Positions 1 through 5,459 of a DNA stretch of 5,459 bases are shown in pieces. This DNA comes from an uncultured Lentisphaeria bacterium (GTDB lineage: Bacteria; Verrucomicrobiota; Lentisphaeria; Victivallales; Victivallaceae), in NCBI GenBank assembly GCA_903821255.1, contig CAIJKT010001041.1:1-5459 (forward strand), in the 5' to 3' direction. Made by a program: the position numbers and the translations under genes. The notes under the pieces were generated by a model. The model was given only the letters and a program-made list of their open reading frames with translations, had not been told where the DNA came from and ran no database searches. Positions within the stretch are counted from its first letter, which is position 1; the number at the start of each line of letters is the position of its first letter.

Positions 1-19
1 TCGTATTCTGAGAGGCTGC

Positions 20-143
20 CGATACCGGGGTATCGAAGGCCTCGAAGAGTGCGAATCCGAAATCAAAAGATCGCAACCGCTTTGCGGTGAGTGTCTTGCG
101 GCCGTATTTTTCCGTTCCTTCTTCAGGCGATATTTATATCGCC
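20..143. repeat. Cluster of three short perfect inverted repeats in a gene-free leader
   Basis: Three perfect inverted repeats lie close together. The first has 7-bp arms at 20-26 and 29-35 (CGATACC/GGTATCG, 2-nt loop). The second has 5-bp arms at 76-80 and 84-88 (ACCGC/GCGGT, 3-nt loop). The third has 8-bp arms at 126-133 and 136-143 (GGCGATAT/ATATCGCC, 2-nt loop). None is directly followed by a T-run on either strand, so they do not look like intrinsic terminators. Both strands stay open here: the plus strand in one frame from 2 to about 217, and the minus strand from 133 to the window edge. Neither frame has a credible start with a ribosome binding site. The hairpins are seen directly; that they belong to a dispersed intergenic repeat family is inference. 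Confidence 0.4.
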
Positions 144-190
144 CATCAGGCGGAGCGAAAAAATCCAATCCACAATCCTACTCGTCTATG

Positions 191-218
191 TTAAATTTTC
201 AACCTTATAGAGTATAAA
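191..218 (+). promoter_or_regulatory. Weak candidate promoter for the secreted helical protein
   Basis: The stretch from about 186 to 235 is distinctly AT-rich compared with its surroundings. It contains TATAAA at 213-218, one mismatch from the -10 consensus. Sixteen bases upstream sits TTAAAT at 191-196, a poor -35 match (3 of 6). Transcription from here would start near 225 and leave a leader of about 50 nt before the ATG at 274. The assignment rests on the -10 match and AT-richness only. Confidence 0.25.
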
Positions 219-273
219 TAAAGAACATTTCGGTTCCGGACGCATTGATACGTTCGTTGCCGCGGAGATATTC

Positions 274-1575
274 ATGAAAAGAGCGGAACTTATAATCTAT
301 CCGATTTTGCTGACATTCATGCTGCTATTAACGCCGGCGGCAGCAGCACAAGGAAACATTAGTCTGAAAAGGTCTGCCTCCGAGGCGGTGGAGGAGGCGC
401 ATAGCGCACTTTGGAGCAAGTTTGTTGACCGGCACGGAATTATTCTGGATTTCATCGGCGAGATCCCGACCCCCCGGGACTGCGCAACAGGCAAACCTAA
501 CGCGCTGGGCTGGTTCTGCCCGATTGAGAACGGTCCGATGTTCACCGGACTGTATCTTCCGGCCGCCTGTGAACGGGCGCGGCGGAGCGGGGCTTCCGTT
601 GACAAGGACAATGCGCGAAAGCTGGCACAAGGCTTGCTCAAATGCGCCGCCGTATCGGATGTGCCGGGCATGATTGTGCGAGGCATGGCGACTGACGGGC
701 AAAGCCATTACCCGCTGGGTTCGGATGACCAGACCCATCCCTGGTTTCTGGGGCTCCATGCTTACTGGAAGAGCGGCATTCCGTCAGCGGCGGAAAAAGC
801 AGAGATCGTCCGGAAAGTTAAGGAAGTCGCGGACGTCCTTGACAAAAATGGCTGGAAATGCCCGTGCGACGGCTCATTCAAGGGACAATTCCGCGGAGGA
901 TTCAAAGGGGAACTTTTCCGTGATGCGGCACGGTATCTGTTCATGCTGAAAGCGGTGCATGAAATGACCGGAGATCCCGTCTGGCTGGAACGTTATACCA
1001 GAGCGCAGACCGAACGTCCGGGCAAACGCGGGCTGACGCGTCTGGAAATATGTGCGGCTGGATACGGGCCCGACGTCGAATTCCTGAAATGGAACCGGCG
1101 CGCCTGGCCGCATTGGAACTGGATATTTGTCGGCTCCCAGGCCTCGCTCAGACAGCTTGCCGGAATGGAAACAGACGCCACCATCAAGGCGCAGTTTCAG
1201 GCCGGGCTGGCGGCCGGCGCCATGGAAGCATTGACCGGTATCGCCGAATGTGTTAAATTCGACAACAATGATACGAAGACTTTCGGCTCTGCCAACTGGA
1301 GACAGGTGCATTCCAAATGGGTTCCGCAAAAAACGCAGGCGGAAGCAATGAAACTTTCAGAGTCCGGCGACAATAAAAAGAAAGGCGAGCGAGACGGCTA
1401 TGAACATCAGTTCATGAACGCTCCGCTGGCTGCCGCCGCCATCGTGGCGCTGGCCGGTGACCCGGCCCGGCGTGACGCCGTCGAAAGAGCGATATGTCAT
1501 TATGATTATCAAAAAATTTACGGATCCCGCTTCTTTTTCGCCGAGTGCGCGTATTATGCCTGTCCGCCAGATTGA
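274..1575 (+). CDS. Secreted, cysteine-rich, helical-repeat protein (possibly alpha/alpha-toroid glycosidase-like), function unknown
   Basis: This is a 433-residue protein with a clear signal peptide: K2/R3, a hydrophobic core at about 6-20, and an Ala-rich cleavage region near 21-26. The start is supported by GGAG at 264-267, six bases before the ATG. The mature part is mostly amphipathic helical segments with aromatic motifs, such as SHYPLGSDDQTHPWFLGLH (144-162) and FLKWNRRAWPHWNW (270-283), and an ENGPMFTGLYL stretch (85-95). This pattern recalls six-hairpin (alpha/alpha) barrel proteins such as unsaturated glucuronyl hydrolases and related glycosidases. No catalytic signature can be assigned, so enzyme activity is a guess. 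It has 11 cysteines (70, 82, 99, 124, 196, 198, 260, 326, 408, 425, 430), many for an exported protein; disulfides or metal binding are possible. The next gene follows after 70 bases with no clear terminator, so read-through is plausible. Confidence is high that it is a real exported protein, low on function. Confidence 0.85.
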   Translation: MKRAELIIYPILLTFMLLLTPAAAAQGNISLKRSASEAVEEAHSALWSKFVDRHGIILDFIGEIPTPRDCATGKPNALGWFCPIENGPMFTGLYLPAACERARRSGASVDKDNARKLAQGLLKCAAVSDVPGMIVRGMATDGQSHYPLGSDDQTHPWFLGLHAYWKSGIPSAAEKAEIVRKVKEVADVLDKNGWKCPCDGSFKGQFRGGFKGELFRDAARYLFMLKAVHEMTGDPVWLERYTRAQTERPGKRGLTRLEICAAGYGPDVEFLKWNRRAWPHWNWIFVGSQASLRQLAGMETDATIKAQFQAGLAAGAMEALTGIAECVKFDNNDTKTFGSANWRQVHSKWVPQKTQAEAMKLSESGDNKKKGERDGYEHQFMNAPLAAAAIVALAGDPARRDAVERAICHYDYQKIYGSRFFFAECAYYACPPD

Positions 1576-1645
1576 TTTCCGGCTTAAAAACGATATGTTA
1601 TTCCGCTGTGGGAAAAATATTCAATTAACGAAAAGATAAAGCGAC

Positions 1646-2254
1646 ATGCCGATACCGTACCGTCAGGAAGTATACCGTAAACTGATCCATTTGAGTTCCA
1701 CCTGGATGGCGGCGGCAATGTATTTCCTGCCCGCCGGCCGGGCCGCGCTGATCTTCCTGCTGCTGGCGGCGGCGAACGTACTGGTGGAATATGGATATTA
1801 CAAGCAATGGCCGGTCATCCACCCGCTCTATAAACTATTTTTCGGACGGATGCTGCGGAATTCGCGCGGCGAAGGGAAATTCGAACTTAGCGGCGGCCCC
1901 TATGTGCCGGCGGCGGCGTTCCTGGCAATCCTCTGCTTTAAACCGCCGGTTGCCGTCTGCGCATTTACCGTAATGTTGTTCGGGGATACTGCCGCCGCGC
2001 TGATCGGGCGGAAATTCGGGCGGACTAAATTTGCCAACGGCAAATCGCTGGAAGGCGTGCTGGCGTTCATTGCCGCCTCCGCCCTGGTGCTGATCGTCTG
2101 CGGCTGCATTTTCACTTATCCGCCGTCATTGTATTTGAAAGGCGGCATCGGGATCATCCTGGCGGCGGCGGCTGAGCTCTACGAGAAAAAGCTGCATATT
2201 GATGATAACTTTTCCATCCCGCTGCTTGTCGGCGCGGCAATGTCAATTACATAG
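1646..2254 (+). CDS. Dolichol/phytol/diacylglycerol kinase family integral membrane protein
   Basis: This 202-residue membrane protein belongs to the CTP-dependent polyprenol/phytol/diacylglycerol kinase family (SEC59/VTE5/DGK1-like). Family hallmarks are visible. The N-terminal E-x(2)-RK-x(2)-H motif is at 8-15. The core GDTAAALIGRKFGR (113-126) is followed by KSLEG (133-137), and a DDNFSIPL segment (186-193) lies near the C-terminus. Hydrophobic segments lie at about 18-29, 32-48, 87-110, 138-156 and 165-178. Known members transfer a phosphate to a membrane isoprenoid alcohol or diacylglycerol; the substrate here cannot be read from sequence. Its length fits compact bacterial members. The ribosome binding site is poor (A-rich GAAAAGATAAA at 1629-1639). 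A weak promoter (TTGATT at 1572, TATGTT at 1594, 16-nt spacer) overlaps the end of the preceding gene. The next gene starts 26 bases after the stop, suggesting co-transcription. Confidence 0.88.
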   Translation: MPIPYRQEVYRKLIHLSSTWMAAAMYFLPAGRAALIFLLLAAANVLVEYGYYKQWPVIHPLYKLFFGRMLRNSRGEGKFELSGGPYVPAAAFLAILCFKPPVAVCAFTVMLFGDTAAALIGRKFGRTKFANGKSLEGVLAFIAASALVLIVCGCIFTYPPSLYLKGGIGIILAAAAELYEKKLHIDDNFSIPLLVGAAMSIT

Positions 2255-2266
2255 TAACATTAATGC

Positions 2267-2272
2267 AAGGAG
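2267..2272 (+). promoter_or_regulatory. Strong Shine-Dalgarno site that fixes the start of the small exported protein
   Basis: AAGGAG at 2267-2272 is 8 bases before the ATG at 2281. An in-frame ATG at 2263 lies directly against this site and has no ribosome binding site of its own, and the six residues it would add precede the signal peptide's MKTLG start. The site therefore selects 2281. Confidence 0.8.
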
Positions 2273-2280
2273 TTACGAGT

Positions 2281-2850
2281 ATGAAAACGCTTGGAATGAT
2301 TCTCGCTCTGGCCGCCATGCTGCATGGGGCACTGGTTTTCGGTGACGATACCGGCAATGCGTCCAAAGCCCGGCCCGTCCCGTTCCGGATTTTAAAAGAC
2401 GGCGATTTTCAAAGTTTCATCAGGAACTGGGATGACAAAAAATATCCGGCGCTGTACGCCTTGATCCAGACTCCGGCGCAATGGGATGCGATATTCCACC
2501 CGGCCCCGGTAATGGGACAGAACCGGCCTTTCGGTCCGGAAGCAAAATTTTATGACAATGAACAGATTATCATTGTCGCGCATGTGATCCCGGCCCCGGA
2601 CGCGAGTCTGACGGTATACAATGTCAGGCATATTGTTGCCGACAATAATATCCTGATCATTTACTACAGATTTAACCAGCCTGAAAATGCCGCATCTTAC
2701 ACGATAAAAAGCCAACTGGCGGTGGCGATACCGAAGAACAGCTACAAGCGGATAGTGTTCATTGAAAGCGGGAAACAGCTTGGCATCCTGGATTTAGCCC
2801 AGGGCCAATGGTCTGTCCCGGCAATGGAACCGGAGCGCAAAGAGCAGTAG
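2281..2850 (+). CDS. Small exported protein, possibly PrcB C-terminal-domain-like
   Basis: This 189-residue protein has a signal peptide: K2, a hydrophobic core at 4-20, and likely cleavage around G21/D22. There is no lipobox and no cysteine at all, so it is probably soluble in the periplasm or released. The mature region starts with a short polar linker. A compact alpha/beta-type domain (about 33-172) follows, with TPAQWDAIF (64-72), a hydrophobic strand EQIIIVAHVI (94-103) and further strands at 109-118, 123-130 and 156-163. The order 'xWdxxF ... DNEQIIIV ... strand ... strand' loosely resembles PrcB C-terminal domains, but this is pattern resemblance only. It follows the lipid kinase gene by 26 bases, probably in the same transcript. 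I do not recognise a specific function. Confidence 0.8.
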   Translation: MKTLGMILALAAMLHGALVFGDDTGNASKARPVPFRILKDGDFQSFIRNWDDKKYPALYALIQTPAQWDAIFHPAPVMGQNRPFGPEAKFYDNEQIIIVAHVIPAPDASLTVYNVRHIVADNNILIIYYRFNQPENAASYTIKSQLAVAIPKNSYKRIVFIESGKQLGILDLAQGQWSVPAMEPERKEQ

Positions 2851-2895
2851 ATTGTGTGCCTTTGTGTTCCCGTGGTCAATTAAAATTCCCCGTGC

Positions 2896-2924
2896 TGGAC
2901 AAATGGCGGTTTTCCGGCTATATT
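2896..2924 (+). promoter_or_regulatory. Strong internal sigma-70-type promoter candidate for the CPBP protease
   Basis: TGGACA (2896-2901, 5 of 6 to the -35 consensus) is followed by exactly 17 bases and TATATT (2919-2924, 5 of 6 to the -10 consensus). Transcription would begin near 2931 and give a leader of about 50 nt before ATG 2981. It is the best promoter match found in the window. It lies downstream of two upstream in-frame starts (TTG 2852, ATG 2903), so a transcript from here could not use them. Confidence 0.55.
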
Positions 2925-2980
2925 CTGAGCTGGTCGTTATTCCGCGGCGGGTTTGCGCTGAAAAAAACAGAAAGATTTTT

Positions 2981-3739
2981 ATGCTGGATATTTACAATAA
3001 TAAGTTTACGAAAGACGAGAAGTATTTAAACCGCGGATTTATTGCGGGAATATCGCTGCTTTTTCTATTTTACATGTTCATTCCGGCGCTGCTGTCCGGG
3101 AGCCACCGGCTGCTTGCCGGACTGAACGAAATGCCGAAATCGCTGATGATCCTGATCGTGTGTTTTCCGCCGCCGCTGCTGTCGCTGGCGGCCCTGCTGA
3201 TAATTTTCAAATTTACCGACCGGCGGAAATCTCTGTTCGAAAAGCTCGGCTTAAACAAGTGGCATCTCAGCAATTTCTGGATATGCGTGGCGGTTTGCGT
3301 GTTTATGCTTGGTATCTCGGCGGTCACGACAATTAATTTCAAGAAAATCCTGGATTTTTTCGAGATCACCTGCAGGCCGCCGGCGTTTCTGACGCTGGCG
3401 CTGAGCTGTGACACGACGGGTTTCATCCTTCTGTCGATTGCGGCGGCAATTATCGCGCCGGTTTCAGAGGAAATATTGTTCCGCCGGGTGATTTACGGCT
3501 TTGTCGCGGCGCGGATCGGAATCGTCGGTTCAATCATTTTCACCTCGCTGCTTTTCGCCATGATCCATGATTCGTTTGCGCAGTTTCCGGCGCTGTTTCT
3601 GCTGGGGGTGGCATTCCAGTTGACCTATCTGCATTTTCACTCACTGTATCCGGCGATTGTGCTGCATTTCTTAAACAATGCCGCCGCAGTCTGCGCGATC
3701 CTGCTCGTGCGCATATTCAATATTCCGCTGCTGCAGTAG
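2981..3739 (+). CDS. CPBP-family intramembrane glutamic endopeptidase (CAAX protease/Abi-type)
   Basis: This is a 252-residue polytopic membrane protein. The CPBP (Rce1-like, PF02517-type) motifs are intact: EEILFRR with E163, E164 and R168 (EExxxR); FAMIH with F192 and H196 (FxxxH); and HFLNN with H229 and N233 (HxxxN). Hydrophobic segments lie at about 19-38, 54-76, 98-115, 148-162, 176-196, 202-219 and 223-246. Family members cleave prenylated CAAX proteins in eukaryotes; in bacteria they serve in peptide maturation, bacteriocin self-immunity or unknown membrane proteolysis. The substrate here is unknown. The frame is open back to TTG 2852, which would add 43 residues of hydrophilic, uncharacteristic sequence. 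ATG 2981 is preferred because a strong promoter starts transcription near 2931 and the protein then begins shortly before its first membrane helix. Its ribosome binding site is only A-rich. It converges with the minus-strand gene, 5 bases apart. Confidence 0.88.
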   Translation: MLDIYNNKFTKDEKYLNRGFIAGISLLFLFYMFIPALLSGSHRLLAGLNEMPKSLMILIVCFPPPLLSLAALLIIFKFTDRRKSLFEKLGLNKWHLSNFWICVAVCVFMLGISAVTTINFKKILDFFEITCRPPAFLTLALSCDTTGFILLSIAAAIIAPVSEEILFRRVIYGFVAARIGIVGSIIFTSLLFAMIHDSFAQFPALFLLGVAFQLTYLHFHSLYPAIVLHFLNNAAAVCAILLVRIFNIPLLQ

Positions 3740-3744
3740 CGCTG

Positions 3745-4449
3745 TCAATGCACCGGATTATCTTTCGGAGCAACCGCGTTAAAAAGCAGGGCTGGTTTTT
3801 CTTTAACAGTAACAGAATAATAATTGCTCAGGCCGTGACAGCCCCAGATTCCGATTTTGGTATTGGCGCTGAATTCTTTCGGGAAAGCTATAACAAACGT
3901 GTCTGAGTCGTCAACCTTTATCGCGAATGCCTTTTTAGTATACCGGCAGACAATTTTATGTTTTTGAAACATGGGCTGCCAGCGGGAGATGCGCACCAAT
4001 GGAGCATACTGGGTGCTTTTCAAAACAGGATCAGCCTCGGCGCACCACGCGGCAATCGTATAATCAGCGACAAAGATGCAATAAGTTTTCAATAAAATAC
4101 CATCGCCGGAAATTGCTGGCGAAATAAAGATTCCCGGATGTCCCTTGCCGGATTCGAAGACCACTTCGAATTCCGCCTCGGTTTTACCGGTGTCATATAC
4201 CATCAGGCAATTATCATCGCCGCGCTTGACATCTTCCGCTGTACAGTCAAAACTGATGCATTCCGGCTTCTGGACAAATTCAAAATCCTTCAGTTTCTCC
4301 ACAGCTTTTACCGGGTAGGATTTAATCGTTTTCCATTTGGACTTGTCCCAGCCGCCGCCGGCAAAATCGATCACGGCATCGGCCGCCTTTGCTGTTGCAG
4401 ACGCAATGCATATTACAACAACTGCTGCTGACATTCTCAGAAAATTCAT
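3745..4449 (-). CDS. Secreted jelly-roll-like (LamG/DUF1080-type) protein
   Basis: This 234-residue exported protein has an N-terminal signal peptide: R5, a hydrophobic core at about 8-18, and likely cleavage after AKA (about 20-22). The mature part is rich in alternating beta-strand pattern. It includes GHPGIFISPAISGDG (103-117), a strand pair around 120-134, a KHKIVCRYTKKAFAIKVDDSDTF-like segment (about 163-185) and a C-terminal KIGIWGCHGLSNYYSVTV (198-215). The 'G-hydrophobic-WG...hydrophobic' ending is typical of concanavalin-like/LamG or DUF1080 jelly-roll domains, which bind or act on carbohydrates. No catalytic residue can be named. Of two adjacent ATGs (4450-4452 and 4447-4449), the second is chosen because GGAGG at 4459-4455 is 5 bases before it and only about 2 before the first. 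It is transcribed away from icd and converges on the protease gene. Confidence 0.82.
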   Translation of the reverse strand: MNFLRMSAAVVVICIASATAKAADAVIDFAGGGWDKSKWKTIKSYPVKAVEKLKDFEFVQKPECISFDCTAEDVKRGDDNCLMVYDTGKTEAEFEVVFESGKGHPGIFISPAISGDGILLKTYCIFVADYTIAAWCAEADPVLKSTQYAPLVRISRWQPMFQKHKIVCRYTKKAFAIKVDDSDTFVIAFPKEFSANTKIGIWGCHGLSNYYSVTVKEKPALLFNAVAPKDNPVH

Positions 4450-4454
4450 CATTC

Positions 4455-4459
4455 CCTCC
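4455..4459 (-). promoter_or_regulatory. Shine-Dalgarno site selecting the second of two tandem ATG starts
   Basis: GGAGG on the minus strand lies 5 bases before the ATG at 4449 and only about 2 before the tandem ATG at 4452. Normal spacing favours 4449, although initiation at 4452 would add only one Met. Confidence 0.6.
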
Positions 4460-4491
4460 AGTTCAACAAGTTTAGAATATGTGCTTTGTTC

Positions 4492-4519
4492 AATATACCG
4501 CCGGATTTCCTGATTTCAG
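4492..4519 (-). promoter_or_regulatory. Candidate promoter for the secreted jelly-roll-like gene
   Basis: Read on the minus strand, CTGAAA (4519-4514, 4 of 6 to the -35 consensus) precedes TATATT (4497-4492, 5 of 6 to the -10 consensus) with a 16-base spacer. A start near 4485 would leave a leader of about 36 nt before ATG 4449. The -10 sequence is identical to those of the protease and icd promoter candidates. Confidence 0.35.
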
Positions 4520-4560
4520 CATGCAAGACTGGAATATTTGTAAAAACGGAGTAGCGATTC

Positions 4561-4589
4561 TGGAAAAAAGGCCGTGACGGATATATATT
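4561..4589 (+). promoter_or_regulatory. Candidate promoter for icd
   Basis: TGGAAA (4561-4566, 4 of 6 to the -35 consensus) is followed by exactly 17 bases and TATATT (4584-4589, 5 of 6 to the -10 consensus). Transcription would start near 4596, giving a leader of about 31 nt that contains the ribosome binding site AAAGGA (4615-4620). Together with the opposite promoter it makes 4450-4626 a divergent control region. Confidence 0.4.
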
Positions 4590-4626
4590 CTGAACATAAT
4601 TTCTATAAAACAATAAAGGATCAATA

Positions 4627-5459
4627 ATGGCTGAATACAACAAAATCAAAGTTCCGCAGGGAGATAAAATCACGCTTGGCGCCAACGGCAAACTCAACGT
4701 TCCGGACAATCCGGTTATCGCCTATATTGAAGGTGACGGCATCGGCGGCGACATCACCCGCGCCAGCATGATGATCTGGAACAGCGCAATCGAAAAAGCT
4801 TACGGCGGCAAACGCAAAGTGTCCTGGATGGAAATCTACGCCGGCGAAAAAGCCAACGCCGTTTACGGCAAAGATGTCTGGCTGCCGGATGAAACCGTCG
4901 CCGCGATTTCCGAATATCTGATTGCGATCAAGGGCCCGCTGACCACTCCGGTCGGCGGCGGCATCCGGTCTTTGAACGTGGCGCTGCGCCAGATGCTGGA
5001 TCTTTACGTGTGCCTCCGCCCGGTGCAGTATTTCAAGGGCGTTCCGTCTCCGGTCAAGAATCCGGAAAATACCGACATGGTGATTTTCCGCGAAAATACC
5101 GAAGACATTTATGCTGGAATCGAATGGAATGCCGGCACTCCGGAAGCCAAAAAGATCATTGATTTCCTGCAGAAGGAAATGGGTGTCAAGAAAATCCGCT
5201 TCCCGGAATCCTCAAGCATCGGCATCAAGCCGATCTCGCAGGAAGGCACCGAACGCCTGGTGCGCGCGGCGATGCAGTACGCGATTGAGCATAAACGCCG
5301 CAATGTCACGCTGGTGCACAAAGGCAACATCATGAAATTTACCGAAGGGGGATTCAAAAACTGGGGCTATGATCTGGTCCGCAGGGAATTCTCCGACAAA
5401 GCAGTATGCTGGGCGGATTGCGACGGCAAAGCGCCGGAAGGCCAAATGCTGGTCAAAGA
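4627..5459 (+). CDS. icd: Isocitrate dehydrogenase, NADP-type (partial, 3' end outside window)
   Basis: Isocitrate dehydrogenase oxidatively decarboxylates isocitrate to 2-oxoglutarate in the cytoplasmic TCA cycle. The first 277 residues align closely, with a 2-residue offset, to the E. coli Icd sequence as I recall it. Nucleotide/substrate-loop residues visible here are YIEGDGIG (33-40), K102, T106 and the phosphorylation-loop motif [13 protein letters not shown] (110-122), with S115 and N117. Substrate residues R121, R131, R155 and Y162 and catalytic K232 (in [11 protein letters not shown]) are also present. The start is backed by AAAGGA six bases upstream. The catalytic aspartates and the residues that set NADP over NAD preference lie in the missing C-terminal part, so cofactor choice is inferred from overall similarity. 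Residues 255-277 diverge most from E. coli ([11 protein letters not shown]). It diverges from the secreted protein gene across 177 bases. Confidence 0.97.
   Translation, partial: MAEYNKIKVPQGDKITLGANGKLNVPDNPVIAYIEGDGIGGDITRASMMIWNSAIEKAYGGKRKVSWMEIYAGEKANAVYGKDVWLPDETVAAISEYLIAIKGPLTTPVGGGIRSLNVALRQMLDLYVCLRPVQYFKGVPSPVKNPENTDMVIFRENTEDIYAGIEWNAGTPEAKKIIDFLQKEMGVKKIRFPESSSIGIKPISQEGTERLVRAAMQYAIEHKRRNVTLVHKGNIMKFTEGGFKNWGYDLVRREFSDKAVCWADCDGKAPEGQMLVK

Noticed and set aside
1..133. Minus-strand partial ORF reading towards the window edge
   Set aside because: It has protein-like composition but no start codon in frame after the stop at 134-136, and it overlaps three hairpins. It is reported as a repeat candidate instead of a gene.
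297..759. Overlapping minus-strand frames (129 and 143 codons) within the secreted helical protein gene
   Set aside because: They are shadows of a well-supported plus-strand gene with signal peptide and ribosome binding site, and show no recognisable motifs of their own.
874..1329. Minus-strand 151-codon frame
   Set aside because: It lies wholly antisense to the helical protein gene, has no ribosome binding site, and its composition fits reverse-complement codon bias.
2852..2980. Extended N-terminus of the CPBP protease from TTG 2852 or ATG 2903
   Set aside because: Neither start has a good ribosome binding site, the added residues are unlike family N-termini, and a strong promoter lies inside the extension.
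2808..3029. Plus-strand frame encoding a hydrophobic 73-residue stretch across the protease 5' region
   Set aside because: It overlaps the exported-protein gene end and the protease start in another frame, lacks a ribosome binding site and would contain the internal promoter. Its hydrophobicity comes from sharing codons with membrane-protein sequence.
3727..3740. Near-palindrome considered as a bidirectional terminator
   Set aside because: It has no loop and no T-run on either side, so it cannot act as an intrinsic terminator in the usual way.
4449..4709. Minus-strand 86-codon frame across the divergent region and the icd start
   Set aside because: It is antisense to the highly conserved N-terminus of Icd and has no ribosome binding site; its N-terminal part is just the shadow of Icd codons.

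Overview
The window comes from a bacterium of moderate GC content. Two of its genes encode secreted proteins of little-described types: a cysteine-rich, helical-repeat protein and a small jelly-roll-like protein. That repertoire, together with the protein style, suggests the PVC group, possibly Lentisphaeria/Victivallales. This placement is inference from flavour; no 16S or marker phylogeny is available here.

Layout. (1) Positions 1-273 hold no convincing gene. They contain three perfect short inverted repeats within about 125 bases, then an AT-rich promoter-like stretch ahead of the first gene. (2) 274-3739 carries four genes on the plus strand: a secreted alpha-helical protein (274-1575), a membrane kinase of the dolichol/phytol/diacylglycerol kinase family (1646-2254), a small exported protein possibly related to PrcB-type domains (2281-2850), and a CPBP-family intramembrane protease (2981-3739). 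The kinase and small exported protein are 26 bases apart and look co-transcribed. The protease has a strong internal promoter candidate at 2896-2924, which also argues for the ATG at 2981 over upstream starts. (3) 3745-4449 (minus strand) encodes a secreted jelly-roll-like protein; it converges on the protease gene with a 5-base gap and no visible terminator. (4) 4450-4626 is a divergent intergenic region with promoter-like elements in both directions. (5) 4627 to the window end is the first about 277 codons of icd, NADP-type isocitrate dehydrogenase of the TCA cycle; its C-terminal part lies outside the window.

How they fit together. The firmly identified functions are icd, the polyprenol/diacylglycerol-type kinase family and the CPBP protease family. 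The plus-strand cluster is envelope-oriented: two exported proteins and two integral membrane enzymes, one acting on lipids and one on peptides or prenylated substrates. No sequence evidence links them to a single known pathway. No mobile element, CRISPR array, tRNA or rRNA was seen.
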